DNA of 64,000 nucleotides from a virus, in IMG/VR virus record IMGVR_UViG_3300025168_000044, positions 26,957 to 90,956 of that record; one strand, written 5' to 3'. The notes beneath the pieces were generated by a model. It had not been told where the DNA came from. It was given only the letters and a program-made list of their open reading frames with translations, and made no database searches. Shown piece by piece: positions 26,912 through 34,894 of this stretch (position 1 is its first letter; the number at the start of each line of letters is the position of its first letter). Both the position numbers and the translations under genes were made by a program.

Positions 26912-27167
26912 GAGCCCCTTTTTTTGTGGCTACATTTGTTGGTTTTCCACCAATTGCTTGAGCTTTTGAGCGTTTACGGCGTACTGCCGATTGCTTTTCA
27001 GAATCACTCATTTTAGAAGCTTTAGAACTTGGGACACATTTCGGGTATCCTTTAGAGCTGGTAGATGCTTTCTTGCGACCACATGGCGGGTGAGAGCCAT
27101 CTTTCTTTTTACGAGAGATGTCTACCCATTTCTGTTTATGCCAACTGTCTAACCCTCCTTTTGCCAT
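26892..27167 (-). CDS. Small basic DSWHKQKWVDISRKK protein
   Basis: A 91-residue protein. The start chosen is the ATG at 27167 (MAKGGLDSWHKQKWVDISRK), because it overlaps the stop of the upstream gene as TAATG; a longer frame to 27203 would add 12 unconserved residues. DGSHPPCGR and YPKCVPSSKA suggest a small metal site, followed by a very basic tail (AVRRKRSKAQ). This small-protein type is frequent in marine phages. Function unknown. Confidence 0.7.
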   Translation of the reverse strand: MAKGGLDSWHKQKWVDISRKKKDGSHPPCGRKKASTSSKGYPKCVPSSKASKMSDSEKQSAVRRKRSKAQAIGGKPTNVATKKGAHAKRKK

Positions 27168-27337
27168 TACTTGCCTTTCTTTTTCTTGGGCTTTTTCGAC
27201 CAAGTGCCGCCCATTTCCTTGTATCTCTTACTTGCGTAGCTGTTTGAGTATGCGCTTGGTACCACTTTGTACTTCCGTTTTGCTTCCGCTTGGGCTTTGG
27301 CCCAGAGACTCGGATTGTTGGGCTTGTTTTCGCTCAT
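27167..27337 (-). CDS. Small basic PSAYSNSYASKRYK protein
   Basis: A 56-residue protein. Core: PSLWAKAQAEAKRKYKVVPS and YSNSYASKRYKEMGGTW, ending in KKPKKKKGK. The stop overlaps the ATG of the next gene (TAATG). The pattern (aromatic core, G-G-T-W, lysine tail) recurs in marine phage small proteins. It overlaps the 82-residue frame at 27228-27476 by 110 bases in another frame. Confidence 0.7.
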   Translation of the reverse strand: MSENKPNNPSLWAKAQAEAKRKYKVVPSAYSNSYASKRYKEMGGTWSKKPKKKKGK

Positions 27338-27476
27338 TTTCTACCGCTTTTTGCAAAGGTTTTTTGTTGAGGCTGGGCTCAGGGATGTAGTCCTCCAAAT
27401 GAGGGTCCCAGCGACACCAGCCGTACTCTGGGGACCACATCGTTTGAATACGCTTTGCTGTGCGGCCATACCTCAC
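27228..27476 (-). CDS. Possible 82-residue protein overlapping its neighbour
   Basis: Starts with GTG overlapping the stop of the preceding gene as TAGTG, the same coupling style as its neighbours. The N-terminal half (RIQTMWSPEYGWCRWDPHLE) looks like a real protein, while the C-terminal half overlaps the 56-residue gene in a different frame and is Ser/Gln/Lys-rich. Either both frames are used or only part of this one is real. Confidence 0.45.
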   Translation of the reverse strand: MRYGRTAKRIQTMWSPEYGWCRWDPHLEDYIPEPSLNKKPLQKAVENERKQAQQSESLGQSPSGSKTEVQSGTKRILKQLRK

Positions 27477-27649
27477 TACTGCTCCTTGGCCTTTTTTTTG
27501 GCTGTAGCTGACAGATCCTTCATGTGAAAAAGCGGCTTACTACTTGCCGTGTGCGTTGCACCAGTATGTAAAGCCCCATCTTTCATCTTATGCGTAGGTC
27601 CGTTATAGGCTTTGCCTGTCCGAAAGTAGTGTTTAGCTCCAGCAGCCAT
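27476..27649 (-). CDS. Small HYFRTG protein (copy 1)
   Basis: A 57-residue protein beginning MAAGAKHYFRTGKAYNGPTH. The start at 27649 was chosen because it overlaps the stop of the upstream 27-residue gene (TGATG) and because the paralogue at 46418-46597 (MALGVKHYFRNGTVYTG...) begins at the same point. HTG.THT.SSK.LFH.KDLS is conserved in both. Histidine-rich and basic. Unknown function. Confidence 0.7.
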   Translation of the reverse strand: MAAGAKHYFRTGKAYNGPTHKMKDGALHTGATHTASSKPLFHMKDLSATAKKKAKEQ

Positions 27650-27732
27650 CAGTACCCCTTCTTCTTTTTCACCACTTTTTTTTTCTTGGCAACCGGCTTT
27701 TTCGACATTGGCTTTTTCTTCATACCGTACAT
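27649..27732 (-). CDS. 27-residue lysine-rich peptide
   Basis: MYGMKKKPMSKKP... ends VVKKKKGY; about half of the residues are lysine. A strong AGGAG stands seven bases upstream of the ATG, and the stop overlaps the next start (TGATG), so translation is well supported despite its size. Possible DNA-compacting peptide; no known family. Confidence 0.6.
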   Translation of the reverse strand: MYGMKKKPMSKKPVAKKKKVVKKKKGY

Positions 27733-27775
27733 AACAGCTCCTAGTTAAATTGGTGAGGGCTTTTGGGCTCGCTGC

Positions 27776-27807
27776 AGGCAGACCCCTCTGCCTTTGGCTT
27801 ACGCCAA
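27776..27807 (-). other. Two tandem hairpins between lysis and small-gene blocks
   Basis: AGGCAGA-CCCC-TCTGCCT (27776-27793) is a perfect 7-bp stem with a 4-base loop. TTGGC-TTAC-GCCAA (27794-27807) directly adjoins it. They lie in the 95-base gap before the lysine-rich peptide gene. There is no U-run, so RNA processing or mRNA stabilisation is as likely as termination. Confidence 0.5.
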
Positions 27808-27827
27808 GAGAACCCAGCCCCCATGTG

Positions 27828-28205
27828 TTAATAAGTCCAAACAGTTGGCCGATAACGATCACTGTCCTCAGCTTCCAAATCATCAATGTGGAGGAAACGC
27901 CCTCCAGCCACCCCTATGCCAAGCATCCCGTATTTCAGGGCCAATTTGAGCAGTAGGTGCATGTCCCCACCACGGCATGACAGATCAGCAGCCCTGCCTG
28001 TCGTATGAGGCCCTGTTCGGCTTTTAGTCCCACTCACTTTTTCGTTGTGATCAGGGCACCGATAGCCCGAATTTATTTTGATTGGCTTCTGATATTCACT
28101 GCGAATGCACTGCAGCTTATCAATAAATTTATCGCTCATCAGGTTTCCCCCACAGCCACATTTGCATATAAACTCAGTTGCACTGAAATTGATTGTATCC
28201 TTCAT
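27828..28205 (-). CDS. M15-type peptidase endolysin
   Basis: A 125-residue single-domain zinc peptidase predicted to cleave peptidoglycan cross-bridges or stems (L,D- or D,D-peptidase). Zinc ligands fit the M15_3 pattern: His67 and Asp74 in GPHTTGRAADL, and His106 in RFLHIDDL. NSGYRCPDHN (about 45-54) is the usual preceding strand. The N-terminal CKCGCGG may add a small metal knuckle. No signal peptide, so release needs a holin. It overlaps the downstream end of the membrane coiled-coil gene as ATGA. Confidence 0.88.
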   Translation of the reverse strand: MKDTINFSATEFICKCGCGGNLMSDKFIDKLQCIRSEYQKPIKINSGYRCPDHNEKVSGTKSRTGPHTTGRAADLSCRGGDMHLLLKLALKYGMLGIGVAGGRFLHIDDLEAEDSDRYRPTVWTY

Positions 28206-28546
28206 TTGCTGTTCTTTGTTTCTTGCTGCATGATGATTTTAAGCTCATTGATGCTGGTGTGAAGATCCTGCAAAACTTTAGTTGTATTTTCCATAATACC
28301 CATCAGGCTTTGATAGCTCGACTTCTGGAGCTCCAAGACTCTGATGTCGCTAGCAGTGTCTTTTTCGTCAAATCTCTTACGTTCTTCAGATGCCTCCAAC
28401 CGTAGTTTCTCCCGCTCAAGCTGGTGTTCTTGCTCTTTTCGATCAAATGTCTGGTTTAGAAAGCGGATGTACCAAAAGGCGCAACCGAGAACTAACGTTG
28501 ATGTCCCAAGTTGTTGGGCCATTTCGACAAACCCTGCATCAATCAT
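28202..28546 (-). CDS. Membrane-anchored coiled-coil lysis protein (spanin/holin-like)
   Basis: A 114-residue protein starting at the ATG at 28546, which has GGAG seven bases upstream and follows the previous stop directly; a longer frame to 28585 would overlap that gene. One transmembrane helix (STLVLGCAFWYIRFL, about 16-30) is followed by a long charged coiled coil (about 33-110). This fits an inner-membrane spanin or a BhlA-type holin-associated protein. The four-base overlap with the endolysin gene supports a lysis cassette. Confidence 0.6.
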   Translation of the reverse strand: MIDAGFVEMAQQLGTSTLVLGCAFWYIRFLNQTFDRKEQEHQLEREKLRLEASEERKRFDEKDTASDIRVLELQKSSYQSLMGIMENTTKVLQDLHTSINELKIIMQQETKNSK

Positions 28547-28547
28547 A

Positions 28548-29096
28548 TCAAGACTCCGGCCAACGATTAATAATAGCCCTTCCAACTAAATTACGATTCT
28601 CTTCGTCATACTTTGCGTCGAATAGAGCCTTAAACTCTTCTAGAGTAGTAGTGCCTTTAATAGCAGTTTCTATTGAGTTACATGCTGCTCTAACAGATGC
28701 TCTATAGTCTAAAGTCTCTTGTGGTACTGCTTTATTATTTTCCTGATTACGGATAATCATCCAGTCTGTTGGAGTTAATTTAGAACTACAAGTAGCTTTG
28801 GCTTTTGCAATATGTTTGGTCTTTAATCCCTGTTGAATCTGCGGATTACCTTCAACGTCTAAAACAGCGTTACCTTCTTCATCTACTACTTTAACATCCT
28901 CTAAATTTCTAGCGTTATTAGCTGACCAGTAGAACCTGTTATCATAAGATTCTGGAACTACTTGCTCTTGCCAAGTAAGTCCCATGTCACGCTTAAACTC
29001 GTCTGTCCACCTAGTCCAAACACTAGGATGCATTACTCCATTATCATCTGTCCAACTTCTGCCTGCTAGTATCGTAACACCATTGTATTGCCACAT
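28548..29096 (-). CDS. Tail-fibre-associated protein, unknown
   Basis: A 182-residue protein. The C-terminal region (LTPTDWMIIRNQENNKAVP, then YRASVRAACNSIETAIKG) resembles small proteins that close tail-fibre operons in marine phages and are thought to help fibre assembly. VVDEEGNAVLDVEGNPQIQQ (about 70-89) is a short linker. It follows the LamG-like fibre gene by nine bases. From about here rightward base composition becomes clearly AT-rich. Confidence 0.6.
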   Translation of the reverse strand: MWQYNGVTILAGRSWTDDNGVMHPSVWTRWTDEFKRDMGLTWQEQVVPESYDNRFYWSANNARNLEDVKVVDEEGNAVLDVEGNPQIQQGLKTKHIAKAKATCSSKLTPTDWMIIRNQENNKAVPQETLDYRASVRAACNSIETAIKGTTTLEEFKALFDAKYDEENRNLVGRAIINRWPES

Positions 29097-29105
29097 ATTT
29101 TCACT

Positions 29106-29846
29106 CTAGGTTAATGTTAAATCGTTACTACCAGCAGAATCGTCACCGATATTAGAAGAGTTCGTAAATTTTAAATAGAAGCCATTAGTTCCATAATTAG
29201 TAATCCCAGAAAAATCCGTTTTTGGCTGATACACAGAATCAACGGTTTGCGCAAAATCACTCGGACTATATACAAAACCGTCAATATAATGGACATCACT
29301 TAATTCGACATGGCAATAACCGGAACTGCCATAAGGATTTCTGCCAATAACAAATGTGTTAATGCCGGAATCTGTTTTATTTAATGCGTAAAATGTGTGA
29401 TTCGCCGGGGGATAAGTGTTTCCTGTGCCAGTTGGACCCGTTATATTTACGTTGTCAACAAATATTTTAACACGATTAGTATCAAGCGTTTGCGTATAAT
29501 CAATTGACATAACTATATGATACAAAGTGCCTGCGACTGGCCCAGCAGTTGATCTTTTGTAGTAGGTATAAGTGTTTCTTTCAATCAACCACCATGTCCC
29601 TGCACCCTGACGCACTAGCATAGTGTCATCAGTACCGTCCCCTTGGCCGAATAATGTATGATCACCAGTAGCAGAAATAGTGACGAATTTAACCCAAGCA
29701 CTAAACGTCATTTTTTGCGTAGATCCAGCAGTAGTTACAGTCCGCGATAAAAAATTACTAGTACCGTTTAAAGTGAGAATTTCGTTGCTATCAAACCCAG
29801 ACCACGGGCCACTGCTGCTATGTACTGTTCCTTGTATAATGCTCAT
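29106..29846 (-). CDS. LamG/concanavalin-like tail fibre protein
   Basis: A 246-residue protein. The fold pattern is that of a concanavalin A-like (LamG) domain: MTFSAWVKF, TLFGQGDGTDDTMLV, WWLIERNTYTYY, LYHIVMSIDYTQTLDTNRVK and KIFVDNVNI, then VHYIDGFVYSPSDF, a strand pattern common at the ends of marine phage fibres. Likely carbohydrate or receptor binding at the virion tip. It overlaps the next fibre gene by one base. Confidence 0.7.
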   Translation of the reverse strand: MSIIQGTVHSSSGPWSGFDSNEILTLNGTSNFLSRTVTTAGSTQKMTFSAWVKFVTISATGDHTLFGQGDGTDDTMLVRQGAGTWWLIERNTYTYYKRSTAGPVAGTLYHIVMSIDYTQTLDTNRVKIFVDNVNITGPTGTGNTYPPANHTFYALNKTDSGINTFVIGRNPYGSSGYCHVELSDVHYIDGFVYSPSDFAQTVDSVYQPKTDFSGITNYGTNGFYLKFTNSSNIGDDSAGSNDLTLT

Positions 29847-30754
29847 TATTCTAACTTCCCACTAACAACAACATATACAAGAGTACCGTCACAAATATAA
29901 CTAAGCCAATAAGTACCTGTTGCTGATATTGTTGTAGCATCTCCAGACTTTATTTTTACAACACTTGTATTTACTGAAACAGTGTAATTACTGCCATTTA
30001 CAAAAATTATATTGCCTGACTGACCTGCTGCTGCGGATACATTCGTAAATGTAAATCCTGACGAAGTAATATGAGCAGTTGGAGTACATTTAAAATTATT
30101 AGTTACTGCCAAGTCAAAAGAACCACCATTTGTAGTTGAATTTGCTGTAACCGTACCTCTATTTGCTGCAGTAAATGTCTGATCTGCAGTTAAGTCAGCA
30201 AGATCAGCATTATAGGCTTGAACGTCTGTTCCAATAGCTAACCCAAGTGTAGTACGTTGGTCTGAAGCAGTAGCATCAGCTAGCAATGCTCTTCCTACTG
30301 CAGTCAAATCAGCAACTGCATAAGTATCTAAATCAGTAGCATAAATCATTTTATTTGCTGCAGTAGTTAACCCACTAATAGAAGTTAGTCCTGCATCTAA
30401 TGGCTGAACGTCAGCTTCTTTTGCTAATCTTACCCAACTAGTTCCATGAGCAAAATAAGCATTGAAATCACTTACTCCTCCAACAACGTCTGTTTCGTCT
30501 GCATGAACATGAGCAAATCTACCATGATTAGCACTTGCTGTAGGTAATAAACTATAACTAGAGTACAGTGGAGGTGCTATTTTTTCATCATGTATAGCTG
30601 CTCCAGAAGATACACTAGCATTTACTACTGCATTTGAAGCTAACTTATCAGCAGTTACTGCATCATCAGCTAGATCTACTTCTACAATAATACCGTCTGC
30701 AATATCTGCTGAAGTTAAAGGTGAAGCTGCTGGGGTTTTTCCTATATAAGCCAT
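29846..30754 (-). CDS. Tail fibre protein
   Basis: A 302-residue protein beginning MAYIGKTPAASPLTSADIAD, then DLADDAVTADKLASNAV, a sequence found at the base of many marine phage fibres. The middle has LDAGLTSISGLTTAANKMIY and Ala/Thr-rich repeats typical of trimeric shafts. The C-terminal end is beta-rich. One-base overlap with genes on both sides. Confidence 0.75.
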   Translation of the reverse strand: MAYIGKTPAASPLTSADIADGIIVEVDLADDAVTADKLASNAVVNASVSSGAAIHDEKIAPPLYSSYSLLPTASANHGRFAHVHADETDVVGGVSDFNAYFAHGTSWVRLAKEADVQPLDAGLTSISGLTTAANKMIYATDLDTYAVADLTAVGRALLADATASDQRTTLGLAIGTDVQAYNADLADLTADQTFTAANRGTVTANSTTNGGSFDLAVTNNFKCTPTAHITSSGFTFTNVSAAAGQSGNIIFVNGSNYTVSVNTSVVKIKSGDATTISATGTYWLSYICDGTLVYVVVSGKLE

Positions 30755-31086
30755 TATGTAGACTCCAATACTGATACAATTACATCTGCTGAAGATGCTG
30801 TATTTGAGGTAATAGTTATTTTATCTCCAGTTTCTAGCACTACTTTCTGATCTCCTCCAATTAGTACAAGAGAAGATCCTGTGCCTATAGGTGCTGCTTT
30901 GACTATAAAGGGAGTAGCAGAAGCACTAGAATCTGTAATAGTTGCATCTATTGTAATAGAAGAACTATGCCTGTTAGCTACTGTAGCACCAATGACAGTA
31001 GCAGTTACTCCACTTCCAGCAGTGTATACATCCTCTCCTGTCGTACCTACTGAAACTTTTACTGCATTTTTAAATACATTAGCCAT
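30754..31086 (-). CDS. Small beta-sandwich virion protein
   Basis: A 110-residue protein, almost entirely beta-prone (SVGTTGEDVYTAGSGVTATV, ITDSSASATPFIVKAAPI). Similar small proteins lie between fibre genes in marine T7-like and T4-like phages and are virion or fibre components. The operon is tightly packed on both sides. Confidence 0.65.
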   Translation of the reverse strand: MANVFKNAVKVSVGTTGEDVYTAGSGVTATVIGATVANRHSSSITIDATITDSSASATPFIVKAAPIGTGSSLVLIGGDQKVVLETGDKITITSNTASSADVIVSVLEST

Positions 31087-31089
31087 AAA

Positions 31090-33108
31090 TTATCCTAAAG
31101 CAATTGCAAATGATACTGCTTCATCTGTAGTTCCTAAATTAGTTCTAGCTGTGGCAGCATTAGTTAAGTCACTTAAATTATTTGTTTTATCTAGAATATT
31201 AGTTAGTCCTGTTGCTCCTTGTTCCCAAGAAGACCCATTATAGACTTTTAACTTACTGACTGCAGTATCAAAAACTAAGTCTCCTGCATCTAAAGAAGAA
31301 GTAGGTTCGCCACTCTGTATTCTATATCTAGTAGCAAAAGTATTTACGTTAGTAATATTAGTAGCTACTGCTGCTACATTTGCAGCATTGGCAATTGTAT
31401 TCCAAGCAGTATTTCCTAAGTCATATACTCTCAGAGAATTTAGAGTAGTATCCCAATACAAAGCACCGTCTAGCAGAGTACTACCGTCATTGTCTACTGA
31501 AGGAGCAGAAGACTTACTTCCTAAGTATCTGTCATCGAAACTGTCTAATGCAGTTTCTGCAGCAGTTTTTGCAGTTTCTGCAGCAGTTTTAGCCGCTACT
31601 GCTGAAGCAGCTTCTGCTTGAGTATTAATAAGGGCAGTTGAAACAGCAAGAGCAGAAGCTGCAGCATTATTTTCAGAAGTAGAAGCAGCAAGAGCAGAAG
31701 CTGCAGCATTATTTTCAGAAGTAGAAGCAGCTTGTTCTGAAGCAGCAGCAGCAGCAGCAGAGGCAGTAGCATTTGCTGCAGTAGCAACCTGCCCGTCTAC
31801 ATATGTTCTATTGGTTAGATCATTTCCTGTAGAAGGAGCAGCAGAAGAAGTAATTTTATGTGTACCCATGTCTATAGCTGATGCCATAGTCTGAGCATTT
31901 GCGCTGGTCTTACTTAGAAAATTTGTATCTACATAAATTTTTGTGGTGGCATGTAAAGTAGAACTAGGAAAAGCTACAGTAGATCCCCCACTTATTGTAG
32001 CTGCTGGTAAAGTCAATGCTCCTGTTAAAGTACCACCAGAAAAAGGAAGTTTAGCATCTAAAAGATTATTAACTGAGACAGAGAAAGTAGGATCATCATT
32101 TATAGAAGTAGCTAACTCCTTTAAAGTATCTAATGCTGGTGGCGCAAGGGCTACTAGAGTTGCAACTGCATCATCTACATATTTTCTAGTGGCAGCATCA
32201 TTGGGGTTTTGAGGAGCAGTAAGATTTGTAATTGTTTTGCCAGTGTTAGCATCACTGGTCATGTCCAAAATACCAGTAATGGTGACATTGTTAAATGTAG
32301 AAGTTCCAGTAGCAGTAGAAATATTACCAGAAACGTCCCCAGTTAATGGGCCTGACAAAGTTTCACCTACCCCAGAAGCATTTACAGATCCGGTTAAATC
32401 TCCTACGAAAGAACTAGTCGCAGTAATATTTGTAGCATGTATATCAGTAGCTGTAATTGCTGCTGCTACTGCTGCTCCTATTATCGTTCCGTCTATATTT
32501 CCAGCACCAATATCTACGTTTGATAATTCAGCAGTTCCAGAAGTCTGCTTTATAGCAGCAGTAGTCATTTCTCCAGTAAAAGAAGAAGTTGCATCTACTG
32601 CCAGAATATCTACGTTGGCTGTACCGTCTAAATGAAGATCTTTAAACTCTAGAGTAGAAGATCCTATGTCTACCGTATCATCTGCAGAAGGGAGAAGCTG
32701 TGTTCCATTATTTGATACGGATAATACTTCTTGCCAAGTTGCTACTCCAGTATTGTTTGACGAATTAACAGAAGCATCTACACAAATAAAGTATTTATTT
32801 GTAGTTACATTTATCCAAATAGAACCTACATTGTAGCCTTGATTTGCAGAGTTTGCTGGTTGAGGATTACCAGTAGCTGTAGTGTTGTTTAGTCCTGACA
32901 CTCCCCCATTTGATGAAGGAAGAAAACCAGAAATAGAAGTAGTTAAATTTATAAGTGGGCCTTCTCCTGTTGTATTCCCATTATGGCTATGCCCTGTAGA
33001 TTTTTGAAATGCTAGTGCTAATTGATTAAACTCACTATTCAAGGGACTAGAAGTAATATTAGCACCAGGAATAATCGTTGCGGCAGACTTTCTTATATAT
33101 CCAGCCAT
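31090..33108 (-). CDS. Major tail fibre protein with alanine-rich coiled coil
   Basis: A 672-residue protein. The N-terminus (about 1-110: NSEFNQLALAFQKSTGHSHN, QGYNVGSIWINVTTNKYF) is the fibre attachment part seen in marine podoviruses. It is followed by DTVDIGSSTLEFKDLHLDG and beta-helical repeats. A trimeric Ala/Ser/Thr coiled coil is at about 440-530, with two exact 42-bp repeats. A short C-terminal globular end follows (ALYWDTTLNSLRVYD, LVFDTAVSKLKVY). Adsorption fibre. A later CDS begins three bases downstream. Confidence 0.8.
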   Translation of the reverse strand: MAGYIRKSAATIIPGANITSSPLNSEFNQLALAFQKSTGHSHNGNTTGEGPLINLTTSISGFLPSSNGGVSGLNNTTATGNPQPANSANQGYNVGSIWINVTTNKYFICVDASVNSSNNTGVATWQEVLSVSNNGTQLLPSADDTVDIGSSTLEFKDLHLDGTANVDILAVDATSSFTGEMTTAAIKQTSGTAELSNVDIGAGNIDGTIIGAAVAAAITATDIHATNITATSSFVGDLTGSVNASGVGETLSGPLTGDVSGNISTATGTSTFNNVTITGILDMTSDANTGKTITNLTAPQNPNDAATRKYVDDAVATLVALAPPALDTLKELATSINDDPTFSVSVNNLLDAKLPFSGGTLTGALTLPAATISGGSTVAFPSSTLHATTKIYVDTNFLSKTSANAQTMASAIDMGTHKITSSAAPSTGNDLTNRTYVDGQVATAANATASAAAAAASEQAASTSENNAAASALAASTSENNAAASALAVSTALINTQAEAASAVAAKTAAETAKTAAETALDSFDDRYLGSKSSAPSVDNDGSTLLDGALYWDTTLNSLRVYDLGNTAWNTIANAANVAAVATNITNVNTFATRYRIQSGEPTSSLDAGDLVFDTAVSKLKVYNGSSWEQGATGLTNILDKTNNLSDLTNAATARTNLGTTDEAVSFAIALG
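31644..31727 (-). repeat. Two 42-bp tandem repeats in the fibre coiled coil
   Basis: Two near-identical 42-base units (14 codons, reading ASTSENNAAASALA) lie in tandem, with a partial third copy after 31728. Length variation by slippage here would change fibre length without shifting frame. Confidence 0.75.
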
Positions 33109-33145
33109 TTTTACTTACCTTTTATTTTTGTATTCATTATTTTCA

Positions 33146-34882
33146 TTATCTTCTTCCTGCTACAGAAAATTCAAACACCATTCCTTGTATGGAATAAGGA
33201 TCAAATGCACCTAGCGTAACAAAAGTAAGCTGTACAGCATAGCCACTTCCTTGTATGGAAGTAGTAATAATTGGTTTATCTGTACCACCATAAACAACAT
33301 TTGTTACTCCGTAATCCACACCTAATGCTCCGTATTTTACTGGAGCACCAGCAGAGTCTTGAGAATATGCTGCTGGATTTGTAACTCTAGGATCATCCCA
33401 GTCATAAGTAAGTCCCATTTGCATTGTCAATGGGCCTTCTGCTCTGACAAAAGCATTTACTTTTCTAAAAACTTTTCTAGTCTCTGTATCTCCTAAGTCA
33501 AAATAAGGAGTAGAATATACAGATAAGATATCTTCGCCATTAAATGTTTTACCTGACTCTTGTTGATAAACTTTACCGTCATAATCTCCATGTATCACTA
33601 ATTCTTGAGTAATATTTAGACTACTTGCAGTAGTAGTTTTGATGTACGCAGAGTCACAACATGAGGCTCTTATGCCTAGCAAAGTACCAAACTCCCAACC
33701 TAGTTTCTGATCTGCAGATCTTAATCCGCCAATAACTCCAAAAGAAGAAGGTACAGTAGTAGTGTCATTCCCAATAAAAAATCTTACTTGAGATTTAGAT
33801 CTGATGACTACTGCATTCAGAGTAGTTAAGTCAAATGTAACCGATAAATCTCCTAAGACCTGTTGAATATTTTTGGATATTGTTTCTATTTCAACGTCAC
33901 CAATTCTACTTGTTCCAGCTACAGGTCTAAATCCGTCTGGAGAAAGAAATATTAAATCTCCTCCAATTTCTACTACACTGTCTCTGGCTACACATCCTAC
34001 ATTAGCAGTTACATTATCAATTACAAACCCTGCAGTAACATCTGGTGTGGCTTTTTTAATGGCATTATCACCAAAAATAAATAGATTTGTACGGAACGGT
34101 TTAAATTGAACTACATCAAAACCTACTACTACTTGTCCTGCTCCAGGTGATGTATCAAATTGAAGTGGATCACTAGCAGCAGAATACGCTACTACTGCCG
34201 AATTTGAAGTGTCACCAGACAAAAATAAATGATTTTCAAAATTATCTACTAAAGCAGGTTTATCTAAACAATTAGGCCCACCTGGACTATTAGTACCTCC
34301 ACTATTATTTTTTAGTACTATTTCCCAACTTGTACCGTTAAAAATTATTGCTGGGTTAACTCCGTCTACAAAAACTATTCTATTACCGTCTCCAAAATTA
34401 AATTTAGTAAATCTTACTTTATTTACTGTAGTAGTTCCGTCTGTAGTTAGTCTGGTCAGAGGAGTAACAGAGGAAGCATTTACGTCATGACCTGCACCAC
34501 TTCTTGTAGTAGTTAAAGAATATTTGACCCAATGGTTATTAACTACAGATCTATAAAAACTATATGTGTCTGTTGTAGGATCTTTTCTGGCAGCAATAAT
34601 AATATTTCCTAAAGTAGGATCATCGTATAAAGCTGTACAGAGTACTGGCCCTCTTGCTGTTGTTGTTGCTCCTTTTACTTCTGAATAATTGGTCGATGCA
34701 CTAGTGCCAGCATTATACTCAGTAAATCCTTCTATTCTTCTGTACCCACCAAAAAGACTTACTTCGTAGTTTACTAACCTAGTTGCAGCACCTGGGTTAT
34801 TATCAGATAAATCCAGATGATTTTCATTGGAGTTTAATCCTCCGTTACAAATTACTTTGTATGACTGTATTTGGTCAGGCAT
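33146..34882 (-). CDS. Tail nozzle protein (gp10/gp12-like)
   Basis: A 578-residue protein. The opening NGGLNSNENHLDLSDNNPGA, then NYEVSLFGGYRRIEGF, is characteristic of podoviral nozzle/DNA-stabilisation proteins. Propeller blades are seen around AASDPLQF (about 228), TNLFIFGDNAIKK and GDLIFLSPDGFRPV (about 306). It directly follows the adaptor gene, the usual order (capsid, adaptor, nozzle, fibre). It closes the portal channel and forms the tail tip. Confidence 0.75.
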   Translation of the reverse strand: MPDQIQSYKVICNGGLNSNENHLDLSDNNPGAATRLVNYEVSLFGGYRRIEGFTEYNAGTSASTNYSEVKGATTTARGPVLCTALYDDPTLGNIIIAARKDPTTDTYSFYRSVVNNHWVKYSLTTTRSGAGHDVNASSVTPLTRLTTDGTTTVNKVRFTKFNFGDGNRIVFVDGVNPAIIFNGTSWEIVLKNNSGGTNSPGGPNCLDKPALVDNFENHLFLSGDTSNSAVVAYSAASDPLQFDTSPGAGQVVVGFDVVQFKPFRTNLFIFGDNAIKKATPDVTAGFVIDNVTANVGCVARDSVVEIGGDLIFLSPDGFRPVAGTSRIGDVEIETISKNIQQVLGDLSVTFDLTTLNAVVIRSKSQVRFFIGNDTTTVPSSFGVIGGLRSADQKLGWEFGTLLGIRASCCDSAYIKTTTASSLNITQELVIHGDYDGKVYQQESGKTFNGEDILSVYSTPYFDLGDTETRKVFRKVNAFVRAEGPLTMQMGLTYDWDDPRVTNPAAYSQDSAGAPVKYGALGVDYGVTNVVYGGTDKPIITTSIQGSGYAVQLTFVTLGAFDPYSIQGMVFEFSVAGRR

Positions 34883-34894
34883 TAGTACTAATCA

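Noticed and set aside
27168-27203. The upstream ATG at 27203 as start of the small basic gene ending at 26892
   Set aside because: It adds 12 residues in the preceding gene; the ATG at 27167 overlaps the stop of that gene as TAATG, the coupling style used here.
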